Below are positions 54,453-61,834 of a stretch of 64,000 bases of DNA, one piece after another (the first letter of the stretch is position 1; each line of letters opens with the position of its first letter). A model generated the notes under the pieces. That model did not search any database. It was not told where the DNA came from and saw only the letters and a list, made by a program, of their open reading frames with translations. A program made the position numbers and the translations under genes. The DNA comes from an uncultured Chloroflexota bacterium (GTDB lineage Bacteria > Chloroflexota > Anaerolineae > Caldilineales > Caldilineaceae). The stretch covers positions 50,835 to 114,834 of the forward strand of contig CAIOHJ010000308.1 of assembly GCA_903858085.1 (NCBI GenBank), written 5' to 3'.

Positions 54453-54481
54453 TTGGCCTCCCAATTCCTTGCAGGTATAAT
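54453..54481 (+). promoter_or_regulatory. Sigma70-type promoter of the HhH/histidine-kinase operon
   Basis: TTGGCC (54453-54458), 17-bp spacer, perfect TATAAT (54476-54481). Leader about 47 nt to ATG 54535. Confidence 0.6.
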
Positions 54482-54534
54482 GAGATCAACGCAAGAACAG
54501 TGGGCCAAAACCGATGCAGGGCGGAGGGAACGCT

Positions 54535-54960
54535 ATGTGGAATGGGTGGAAGTGGCTGGGAGCTGGTGCGCTCATCGGTGCTGTGGTCTGGCTGACGCTC
54601 CGCCTCCGCGAGCAGGAAGCCATGCTGGCAGAGCTGCAGATGCAGTGCAGCCAGGCGGCAGAGCAGAACCGTCAGATGCAGGCCCGGTGGAACGCTGACC
54701 TCGCGCGTCTGAGCGCGCAGCACAGCCAGAAGAGCCCCCCTCCTGCCGAGCGAATCGACGATCTGCGGCAGATTCAGGGGATCGGCAAGGTCTACGCCGA
54801 ACGGCTGGCCAGAGGAGGCTTTCGCACCTATGCGGCGGTGGCCGCCGCCACCCCGGAACAGCTCCGGCAGGCCTGTCCGTCGCGCGCGCCGCTGCCGCCG
54901 GACTATGCAGGCTGGATTGCAGCGGCCCGTCAACTGGCGCCATCACATGAAACATCCTGA
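54535..54960 (+). CDS. Membrane-anchored helix-hairpin-helix protein
   Basis: 141 residues. One N-terminal transmembrane helix (WLGAGALIGAVVWLTL), a coiled-coil-like stretch (LREQEAMLAELQMQCSQAAEQNRQMQ), then a C-terminal helix-hairpin-helix unit (DDLRQIQGIGKVYAERLARGGFRTYAAVAAATPEQLRQAC) of the kind found in DUF4332 and 50S L21-associated proteins. Such units bind DNA or protein; no enzyme motif is seen. ATG 54535 has GGAGG 7 nt upstream, preferred over an in-frame ATG at 54514. Its 3' end overlaps the histidine kinase gene by 14 bp, so the two are co-expressed. Confidence 0.75.
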   Translation: MWNGWKWLGAGALIGAVVWLTLRLREQEAMLAELQMQCSQAAEQNRQMQARWNADLARLSAQHSQKSPPPAERIDDLRQIQGIGKVYAERLARGGFRTYAAVAAATPEQLRQACPSRAPLPPDYAGWIAAARQLAPSHETS

Positions 54961-57148
54961 TTTTGATGGGGAGTACCTGACCTCGGCAAGGCTGATCCTG
55001 ACCCTCGTGCTGGGAATAGGATGTGTCGTTTCCTTTGGTGCTGAGCTCTTTTCCTTGCCCTGGTCTGTTGTCAGCAGAACCATGTTTCTTGCGATTGTGG
55101 TTGCCTTTGTGTTTGTGGTGGGTATGCTGCTTTGCGGCTGGCAGCCACAGGTTGGGAGATGGTTTACGCTGCTGGGGCTGTCGCTGCTGGTGCACGCGTA
55201 TGGCCTGTGGCTGGAGATTCCTGGCGCGCTCGGCTGGGCGATCATCCCCACCGCATACGCTGCCTGCCTGGTGAGTGTTTCGGCAGCAGCCCTCACAGCC
55301 TTTGTAGAATCGGTGTGGGTGCTGCTGCTGGCGCAGTTTTTGGGTGTCGAGGGAGCTTTGGCTGCGGTGGTGGCGATCTGGGCACTCTTCTTTGCCATTG
55401 CTGCGATCTCGTATCAGACCCGCCAGCAGACGAAATGGTACGCCGGCTATTTTGAGCAGGCGCAGCGGCTGCTTGCCGATGTCTTGGACCACCGAGCAGA
55501 GCTGGTACAGGCGCTGGACGATCTGTCCCATGCCAACCGGCAGCTGGCGTTGATGAACAGACGGGTGATTGCCTTGCAGTCGATCGCAGAGGAAGCCCAG
55601 GCCGCCAAAACCCGTTTTGTGGCTCGAGTCAGCCATGAATTTCGCACCCCCCTCAACATGATCATCGGCTTGACCGACCTGCTGATTGAAAAGCCGGAGA
55701 ACTACGATGCAGTCCTTTCCCCGCGCATGCGCGATGCGCTGCGGGTCGTGCACCGCAACAGCCAGCATCTGTCAGATATGGTCAACGATGTGTTGGACCT
55801 GAGCCGGATCGAAACGGATCACCTGGTTCTTCGCCGGGAACGGGTGCCCATCCGGGCGATCATCTACGTGGCGGTGGAAGCTGTGCGCCCGCTGATCGAA
55901 AACAAACGGCTGGAGATCTATCTGGACATTCCAGAAAGTCTGCCCGATCTGTACTGTGACCGCACGCGGATCGAGCAGGTGGTGCTCAACTTGCTGAGCA
56001 ACGCTGTGCGCTACACCGATCACGGTTCGATTGCGATTGAAGCCAGCCAGCAAACACACCATCTCTGCGTCCGGGTCACCGATACAGGACAAGGGATTTT
56101 GCCCCAGGATCGAGAACGCATTTTTGAGCCTTTTGCGCAGGGGACCAGCACGGTGTGGCGCAACAAGGGGGGGACAGGGCTGGGGCTCAGCATCAGCAAG
56201 CAGTTCATCGAGCTGCATGAAGGGCGCATCTGGGTGGAAAGTGAGCTGGGGGTGGGCACGACCTTTGCCTTTGAGCTGCCCCTCTCGTCTCCGATCGAAG
56301 AGCTGGCTCTTTTCCAGCCAGGCGCGCGGCCCAGCCAGAAAATCCAGGAGGAGTGGCTTTGGCATCCACGCCGCGCCAAGCCCCAGCTGCCCGATTCGCA
56401 CCTGCGCCCCCGCATTCTGGTCTGCGACGAGGGGGGGGAGCTGTTCGACGCTCTGGAACATGTTGCAGAGGATGTGGAGCTGGTGCATACAAAAGAGAAG
56501 GCAGAGACGATGGCCGCCCTCCGGCTGGTTCCTGCCCATGCGCTTCTGCTCAACATGGCGACGCCGACCGAACTGCGCAGTTGGGTGGATGAAATTCCGC
56601 TGGTCTCCAAAGGAACTCCTGTGATCGGCTGTTCTGTGCCAAACAGCCTGGAGCAGGCCCGTTCTTTGGGGTTGGTGGGGCAGATTATCAAGCCGGTCAC
56701 CCGCCCCAATCTGGCCCGTGCCTTGCAGCAGGTCGACAGCCCGGTGAGACGTGTGCTGGTCGTAGACGATGGGGCCGACGAGATAGAGCTGCTGCGTCAA
56801 CTGCTGCGAGCCTTTGACGAGACCCTGACCGTCGAGGCAGCTACCAATGGCCAGATGGCGTTGGCGATGCTTGCCGCACATCCCCCCGATCTGATGCTGC
56901 TGGACATCGTCATGCCCGACATGGATGGCTGGCAGGTGTTGAAGGCGATGGCCAGCGACGCCGCACTCCCCAAGGTGCCTACCCTGTTTGTCTCTGCCCA
57001 GGATCCCTACGAGCAGCCGCCGCGCAGCGATTTTATGGTGGTTGCTACGGCAGAGGGTTTTTCGATCTCCCAACTGGTTCGCTGTTCGTTGACACTCTCG
57101 AAGCTTCTTCTGCAGCCTGTGGGCAAAGTTGATCCAGGGCTCCGATAA
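54947..57148 (+). CDS. Hybrid sensor histidine kinase with two complementary degenerate receivers
   Basis: 733 residues. About six transmembrane helices (residues 15-155) form an integral sensor region, followed by a coiled coil (160-225). HisKA with His230 (RVSHEFRTPLN), HATPase with Asn352 (LLSNAVRYT), DTGQG 379-383 and GGTGLGL 408-414. Residues 488-595 form a receiver-like domain with Asn536 at the phospho-Asp position but a kept IIKPV lysine. Residues 601-715 form a second receiver with Asp653 (MLLDIVMPDMDG) but no KP motif near GFSIS. Start ATG 54947 lies within the HhH gene. The 3' end overlaps the convergent regulator gene by 104 bp. The stimulus is unknown. Confidence 0.9.
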   Translation: MKHPDFDGEYLTSARLILTLVLGIGCVVSFGAELFSLPWSVVSRTMFLAIVVAFVFVVGMLLCGWQPQVGRWFTLLGLSLLVHAYGLWLEIPGALGWAIIPTAYAACLVSVSAAALTAFVESVWVLLLAQFLGVEGALAAVVAIWALFFAIAAISYQTRQQTKWYAGYFEQAQRLLADVLDHRAELVQALDDLSHANRQLALMNRRVIALQSIAEEAQAAKTRFVARVSHEFRTPLNMIIGLTDLLIEKPENYDAVLSPRMRDALRVVHRNSQHLSDMVNDVLDLSRIETDHLVLRRERVPIRAIIYVAVEAVRPLIENKRLEIYLDIPESLPDLYCDRTRIEQVVLNLLSNAVRYTDHGSIAIEASQQTHHLCVRVTDTGQGILPQDRERIFEPFAQGTSTVWRNKGGTGLGLSISKQFIELHEGRIWVESELGVGTTFAFELPLSSPIEELALFQPGARPSQKIQEEWLWHPRRAKPQLPDSHLRPRILVCDEGGELFDALEHVAEDVELVHTKEKAETMAALRLVPAHALLLNMATPTELRSWVDEIPLVSKGTPVIGCSVPNSLEQARSLGLVGQIIKPVTRPNLARALQQVDSPVRRVLVVDDGADEIELLRQLLRAFDETLTVEAATNGQMALAMLAAHPPDLMLLDIVMPDMDGWQVLKAMASDAALPKVPTLFVSAQDPYEQPPRSDFMVVATAEGFSISQLVRCSLTLSKLLLQPVGKVDPGLR

Positions 57149-58310
57149 ACGCAGCGGGCCGCACGGGCTTGGCCAGATAGCAGGCAGCCCCCAAAGCCAG
57201 CGCAAGCTGTTCTTCTCGGATCACCGTGCAGACCACGACCGGGATATGTCGGGTGGCAGGGTCTTCGTGAAGCCGCATCAGCAGCCGCCAACCATCGATG
57301 TCGGGCAGCATAATGTCCAGCACGATGAGGTCGGGAGCAAGGGCCTGCACCGCAGCAGCGAGTTGCCCTCCCTGCGCGATCGACACGAGATGATAGCGCG
57401 TCCCGATCGTGGCGTCGCGATAAAAGCCCACGATGTCTTCGTTGTCGTCGACGACCAGCACTTTGACCTTCCCGATGGCTGGCATGGTGATCCAGATGTA
57501 GGCGCGCTCCGCTTCGAGCAGGGTTTCGACGGCAACGTCTTGGGCCGTGGGCAGATCCCGCCCCAGCTCGGCCTTGCACATCCCGGGCCGGGCCACGGCC
57601 CCGGCCAGCGAGATCCGGGCGTTGCCGCTCTCCAGCCGGGCATAGAGGGCGATCTCCCCTTCCACAACGTGTGTGGCCAGATGGGTCAGGGCCGAAAGCA
57701 GGATCTGGTGGAGCAGTACAGGGTGAACCGGCGCGACCAGATTGGGCTGGACGGAGATGAGGTTCACGGTGACCTGTTGGGTGGAGGGCATGGCCCGCAG
57801 CAGTTCCAGCACGTCGTGGATGACTTCGTTGACCACAGCATTCACGCTGGGCGCCTTCGACGCCAGGCTGTGCACCTCTCGCTGGAGCTGAGCATTCCAG
57901 TCCGTCTCGTCGAGAGGGGAGGGAGGGACAGCGGTCAGGAGAGCTGGCGCTGTCTGGGCATTCTGGGGCCAGAGTGCCACGGTCAGCGCCTCGATCGCGC
58001 TGGGCTGCAGACGGTTGACGGTCCGCCGGCTGACGTTCAGCTGATAGGCGGTCTCCTCCTGCGTGAGCTTCAGTTGAAAACGGCTGTGCAGCAGATCATA
58101 GCGCAACGCCACGTAGGCGCTCGGGGGGGTCTCTGCTGGCGGTTTGAGACGTTCGATGCCGGCCAGGATCAGCCCCCACAGCGCAGCCTTGCCTTCATGG
58201 ACAGGACAGCCGAGGGCCCTCAGCAGCCCTTCTGCGGGCCGATAGTCAGGGTCGTGGAGCCTGGCCAGCGCGATCTTGAACTCTTTGGCAAAGGCATCGT
58301 AGGTGAGCAT
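57045..58310 (-). CDS. Response regulator with N-terminal HTH and central degenerate HATPase-like region
   Basis: 421 residues from ATG 58310. Residues 78-100 form a helix-turn-helix (FQLKLTQEETAYQLNVSRRTVNRL). Residues 136-275 resemble a kinase ATPase module that lost its motifs (VHPVLLHQILLSALTHLATHVVEGEIALYARLESGNARISLAG; no N-box Asn, no DxG). A C-terminal receiver has acidic Asp288/Asp289, phospho-Asp332 (LIVLDIMLPDIDG), Thr362 and Lys381 (YLAKPV). This order, with the receiver last, is unusual. It is probably the partner of the adjacent hybrid kinase, with which it overlaps tail to tail. An in-frame TTG at 58364 is too close to the promoter to be likely. Confidence 0.82.
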   Translation of the reverse strand: MLTYDAFAKEFKIALARLHDPDYRPAEGLLRALGCPVHEGKAALWGLILAGIERLKPPAETPPSAYVALRYDLLHSRFQLKLTQEETAYQLNVSRRTVNRLQPSAIEALTVALWPQNAQTAPALLTAVPPSPLDETDWNAQLQREVHSLASKAPSVNAVVNEVIHDVLELLRAMPSTQQVTVNLISVQPNLVAPVHPVLLHQILLSALTHLATHVVEGEIALYARLESGNARISLAGAVARPGMCKAELGRDLPTAQDVAVETLLEAERAYIWITMPAIGKVKVLVVDDNEDIVGFYRDATIGTRYHLVSIAQGGQLAAAVQALAPDLIVLDIMLPDIDGWRLLMRLHEDPATRHIPVVVCTVIREEQLALALGAACYLAKPVRPAAFIGALDQLCPQAAEEASRVSTNSEPVGRSKNPLP

Positions 58311-58370
58311 ATCTGCAGATTGGCACAACTCTGGCACAAAACTGGCGTGGACGTGTGGCAACAACCCCTT

Positions 58371-58381
58371 CTATACTATAG
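58371..58381. promoter_or_regulatory. Palindromic overlapping -10 element
   Basis: CTATACTATAG reads as TATACT on the plus strand (58372-58377) and TATAGT on the minus strand (58380-58375). It may serve both the regulator and the sugar importer operon. Confidence 0.4.
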
Positions 58382-58402
58382 CAAGACCTCAAGCTCTGTC
58401 AA
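58375..58402 (-). promoter_or_regulatory. Sigma70-type promoter of the response regulator gene
   Basis: Minus-strand TTGACA (58402-58397), 16-bp spacer, TATAGT (58380-58375). Predicted leader about 58 nt to ATG 58310. Confidence 0.6.
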
Positions 58403-58478
58403 AGCAAAATCGCAATGTGAAGTTTCTGCAACCTACGTTGGGATCAGGGGTTCGTTCAACCACAAAGGAGAGTGTAGG

Positions 58479-59882
58479 ATGGGTGGAAAAATGTTGAGTC
58501 GACGGGAGATGCTGCGTCTGACCGCAGTGGTGGCTGCCGGTGCCAGTCTGGCGGGCTGTCTGCCGTCGTCAGGCGGTCCGTCGGCAGGGGAGGGGGCTGG
58601 CCAGCCAGCGGCTGCGGAGATAACCATCAGTTTTATGGGATGGGGCGGGCCCGAAGAAAGCCAGGCGGTGCTCGACCTGATCGCACTGTTTGAGGGGGAG
58701 AACCCTGGCGTCAAGGTCACCTGGCTGCACACCCCTGAAGACTACATGTCGAAGCTGACTTCCATGGTGGCTGCCGGCACGCCCCCAGACACCCTGTTCA
58801 CTCCCCAGGATTACTACAAGACCTTCTGCAAACAAGGGTTGATGCTGGACATCCAGGAGTATCTGGACGCCGATTCTGAGCTTGAGATTGATCGCTACTT
58901 CCTGCAGCCGCAGGAGGACAGCCGTTCTGCCTACGAAGGCCGGTGGCACGGCATTGGCTGCTGCTGGGTCGGCGGCCATATCTTCTACAACAACGAGATG
59001 TTCCAGGAGGCTGGCATCGAGCCCCCTTCTACAGACCCTGAGAAGGCGTGGACGTGGGAGCACTTGATCGAGGTGGCGAAACAGTTGACCTTGGACAGCC
59101 AGGGACGGCACCCCGACGACGCCGGGTTTGACCCCCAGGACATTGTGCAGTGGGGGATCGACCACCAGACCGGCGGCTATTTCCCTGAGACCTTCCTGCT
59201 GCAAAACGGTGTGCAATCCTACGACGAAAGCACAAACCGCTTCAATTTTGCCGAGCCAGCCGCTGTGGAAGGGCTGCAGAATGTGGCCGACCTGATGCAC
59301 AAGCACCATGTCGCACCGTTGGGCTCCAATCTCAAAGATCTGGGCATGAGCAACACCCAGATGCTCGAAAACCGCAAGCTGGCCATGGCGGTAGATGGCA
59401 CCTATGCCCTGGCCTGGACCCACAAAATCAACGCCGACCTCGGGGTCGCCTGCCTGCCCAAGATGAAGCAGACCGGCACCGTTGTGGTGGCCGATGTACG
59501 GGCGGCCATGAAGGCGACCCAGCACCCCGATGAAGCCTACAAATGGGTGCGCATGACCGCCAACCCGATCTACCAGAGCACCTTCCTCAAGATTGGGCTT
59601 TGGTGGCCCAACCAGACCGCGCTGATGACCCCCGAGGGGCTGGAGAGCTGGATCAGCGAACGCAAGAGCCCGACCGAAGGCGTCCACCCTGCGGGCTATT
59701 ACGACCTGGTCGACAAGTATGTGCGCAACTACACGCAGGCCTGGCTCTGCCCACCCGGCTTTGCCGAGGCGAAGCAGGTCATCTTCTCGGCGCTCGAGAG
59801 TGTGTGGAACGGCACAAAGACAGCCGAAGAGGCGATGGCGGGCAGCATCGACAACGCCAACGAAATTCTCGCCAGCAGCTAA
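58479..59882 (+). CDS. Sugar ABC transporter substrate-binding lipoprotein (family 1)
   Basis: 467 residues from ATG 58479 with AAGGAG 8 nt upstream. The signal has a twin-arginine-like SRREMLRL (Arg8-Arg9) and a lipobox LAGC (Cys27), so export may be by Tat before lipidation. The binding fold is family 1 (MalE-like): ISFMGWGGPEESQAVLDLIALFEGENPGVKVTWLHTPEDYMSKLTSMVAAGTPPDTLF, HGIGCCWVGGHIFYNNEMFQEAGIEPPSTDPEKAWTWEHLIEVAKQL. Followed by a stem-loop, two permeases and a GH31 enzyme, so the ligand is probably an oligosaccharide that the GH31 enzyme cleaves. Confidence 0.92.
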   Translation: MGGKMLSRREMLRLTAVVAAGASLAGCLPSSGGPSAGEGAGQPAAAEITISFMGWGGPEESQAVLDLIALFEGENPGVKVTWLHTPEDYMSKLTSMVAAGTPPDTLFTPQDYYKTFCKQGLMLDIQEYLDADSELEIDRYFLQPQEDSRSAYEGRWHGIGCCWVGGHIFYNNEMFQEAGIEPPSTDPEKAWTWEHLIEVAKQLTLDSQGRHPDDAGFDPQDIVQWGIDHQTGGYFPETFLLQNGVQSYDESTNRFNFAEPAAVEGLQNVADLMHKHHVAPLGSNLKDLGMSNTQMLENRKLAMAVDGTYALAWTHKINADLGVACLPKMKQTGTVVVADVRAAMKATQHPDEAYKWVRMTANPIYQSTFLKIGLWWPNQTALMTPEGLESWISERKSPTEGVHPAGYYDLVDKYVRNYTQAWLCPPGFAEAKQVIFSALESVWNGTKTAEEAMAGSIDNANEILASS

Positions 59883-59911
59883 GGCGCCAGCCATAGCTTC
59901 CAGGCGAGTTC

Positions 59912-59945
59912 CTCCAGCGCCACCGGCCGGCCAGTGGCGCTGGAG
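59912..59945 (+). other. Intercistronic stem-loop between binding protein and permease
   Basis: ctccagcgccac (59912-59923) pairs perfectly with gtggcgctggag (59934-59945) around a 10-nt loop. It lies 30 bp past the binding-protein stop and 36 bp before the permease ATG. Confidence 0.75.
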
Positions 59946-59981
59946 CTTGTTTCGATTGCCTGCCCGACAAGGAGACTTTCG

Positions 59982-60905
59982 ATGCCAATCAACCCAGGAT
60001 GGCGTACGCGGCTGCTGCCGCACACCAACCGAGCCCGCAGAAATCTGATGGGCTACCTCTTTATTGCACCGTTCCTGCTCGGCTTCTTGCTCTGGTTCCT
60101 CCTCCCGACGGCCACCGCCATCTGGATGGCCTTTCAGGACTGGAACATGATGACGCCCCCCAGATTCATTTTTCTGGAAAATTTTGCCAGCCTGCTGCGC
60201 GACGAGCTGTTCTGGCAATCTTTGAAGGTCACGTTCGTCTATACTCTTTTCTCCGTGCCGCTGACCATGCTGCTGGCGTTTGCGGTCGCACTGTTGATGA
60301 ACACAAAGGTGCGCGGCATCCATTTTTTCCGTACCCTCTACTATCTGCCTGTGGTGGTCCCTGCCGTGGCTGGCTCGATCCTCTGGGCGTGGATCTTGAA
60401 CACCGAATTTGGTTTTTTAAACATTCTCTTGCGAGCCGTTGGACTGCCCAAGGTTCGTTGGCTGGTTGACCCCAACCTGGCGCTCTTCTCCCTGATTCTG
60501 GTGAGCCTGTGGGGATTGGGGTCGACCATGGTCATCTATCTGGCTGGCCTGCAAGGGGTCCCAGATGTCTACTACGAAGCAGCGGACATCGACGGGGCCG
60601 GGCGCTGGCACAAACTGCGTCATATCACGATTCCGCTCATGTCGCCGGTCATCTTTTTTACCCTGGTCATGGGCATCATCGGGTCGTTTCAGGTCTTTAC
60701 TGCGGGCTACCTGATCACTGGCGGGGGGCCTGACAACGCCACGCTGTTTTATGTGCTGCACATCTACCGTACAGGCTTCAAAAACTTCCACATGGGGGAG
60801 GCTGCGGCGCTCTCCTGGGTGCTGTTCGTGATCATTGTGGCGTTGGTGGCCATCATCTTCAAATACATCGGCGGTTCGGTGCACTACGGAGGCAGGGAAT
60901 CGTGA
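59982..60905 (+). CDS. Sugar ABC transporter permease (MalF/UgpA type)
   Basis: 307 residues from ATG 59982 with AAGGAG upstream. Six transmembrane helices, first at LMGYLFIAPFLLGFLLWFLLPTATAIWMAF, and the EAA loop YYEAADIDGAGRWHKLRHITIPLMSPVIFF near residues 200-230. The GGGPDNATLFYVLHIYRTGF segment is typical of UgpA/MalF-type sugar permeases. Its stop overlaps the second permease start by 4 bp. No ATPase is linked. Confidence 0.93.
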   Translation: MPINPGWRTRLLPHTNRARRNLMGYLFIAPFLLGFLLWFLLPTATAIWMAFQDWNMMTPPRFIFLENFASLLRDELFWQSLKVTFVYTLFSVPLTMLLAFAVALLMNTKVRGIHFFRTLYYLPVVVPAVAGSILWAWILNTEFGFLNILLRAVGLPKVRWLVDPNLALFSLILVSLWGLGSTMVIYLAGLQGVPDVYYEAADIDGAGRWHKLRHITIPLMSPVIFFTLVMGIIGSFQVFTAGYLITGGGPDNATLFYVLHIYRTGFKNFHMGEAAALSWVLFVIIVALVAIIFKYIGGSVHYGGRES

Positions 60906-61798
60906 CGCCCTCTTCAAAACCAACATCCAACCCAAGCGTCTGGCCCGGGGATCCCCACAACCATGCAGCCCTGCGGCGCTGGAGACGCTTTGTGATCTGG
61001 CTGCTGCTGATTCTGGGTGCGTCGACCATGATCCTCCCTTTTCTCTGGATGGTCAGCAGTTCGTTGAAAGACCAGCTCTCGGTCTTCATGTACCCCCCCC
61101 AGTGGCTGCCCGACCCCCCTCACTTCGAAAACTACATCGACGTTTTTGTGGTCAAACCGTTTCATCTTTACGTGCGCAACACGCTCTATATCGTTCTTAT
61201 GAACGAAATTGCCATTCTGTGGGCCGCATCGTTCTGCGCGTATGGGTTTTCACGGCTGGAATTCTGGGGCCGCAGGTTCTGGTTCAGCGTGGTGATCGGC
61301 ACCATGATGCTGCCCAGCGTGATCCTGATCGTGCCCACCTTTGTTCTGTTCAGCCGGCTGGGCTGGATCGACACCTATCTGCCGTTTATTGTCCCGGCCT
61401 TTTTTGGCGGAGGGGCGTTCAATATCTTCTTGTTGACCCAATTTTTTCGCACGCTCCCCCAAGAGCTGGCCGACGCGGCCCGGATCGACGGCTGTGGCGA
61501 GTTGAGCATCTACGCACGCATTATTTTGCCCCTGGCAAAACCTGCATTGGCCACCGTGGCGGTCTTTACCTTTCTGAATGCCTGGAACGATTTCATCGGC
61601 CCGCTGCTTTACCTGAGCACCAACGAAAAATATACGGTCGCGATGGGGCTGGCGCTCTTTCGCGGCGCCCTTTTGCAGACTCGGTGGGATCTCCTGATGG
61701 CGGCTGCCGTGATTATGACGGTTCCAGTGCTGATCTTGTTCTTTTTCGCCCAGCGCTACTTCATCGAAGGGGTGGTGATGACCGGGCTGAAAGAGTAA
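60902..61798 (+). CDS. Sugar ABC transporter permease (MalG/UgpE type)
   Basis: 298 residues from GTG 60902 in a GTGA overlap. Six transmembrane helices with FVIWLLLILGASTMILPFLWMVSSSLK at the start, the GTMMLPSVILIVPTFVLFSRLGWIDTYLPFIVPAFFGGGAFNIFLLTQFF core, and the EAA loop ELADAARIDGCGELSIYARIILPLAKPAL near residues 193-221. It completes the importer with the preceding permease. The GH31 gene follows after 36 bp. Confidence 0.93.
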   Translation: MTPSSKPTSNPSVWPGDPHNHAALRRWRRFVIWLLLILGASTMILPFLWMVSSSLKDQLSVFMYPPQWLPDPPHFENYIDVFVVKPFHLYVRNTLYIVLMNEIAILWAASFCAYGFSRLEFWGRRFWFSVVIGTMMLPSVILIVPTFVLFSRLGWIDTYLPFIVPAFFGGGAFNIFLLTQFFRTLPQELADAARIDGCGELSIYARIILPLAKPALATVAVFTFLNAWNDFIGPLLYLSTNEKYTVAMGLALFRGALLQTRWDLLMAAAVIMTVPVLILFFFAQRYFIEGVVMTGLKE

Positions 61799-61834
61799 CT
61801 TTTTTCCAAACAACATTGCGATGGGAAGGCATCT

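Noticed and set aside
51430..54480. A 1016-codon open frame on the plus strand
   Set aside because: It is antisense to the kinase/M23/aminotransferase fusion, has no family motifs, and follows from high GC at third positions of the real gene.
58310..58364. TTG start at 58364 for the response regulator
   Set aside because: It would lie about 4 nt from the predicted transcription start with no leader, and the added residues show no domain; the ATG at 58310 is preferred.
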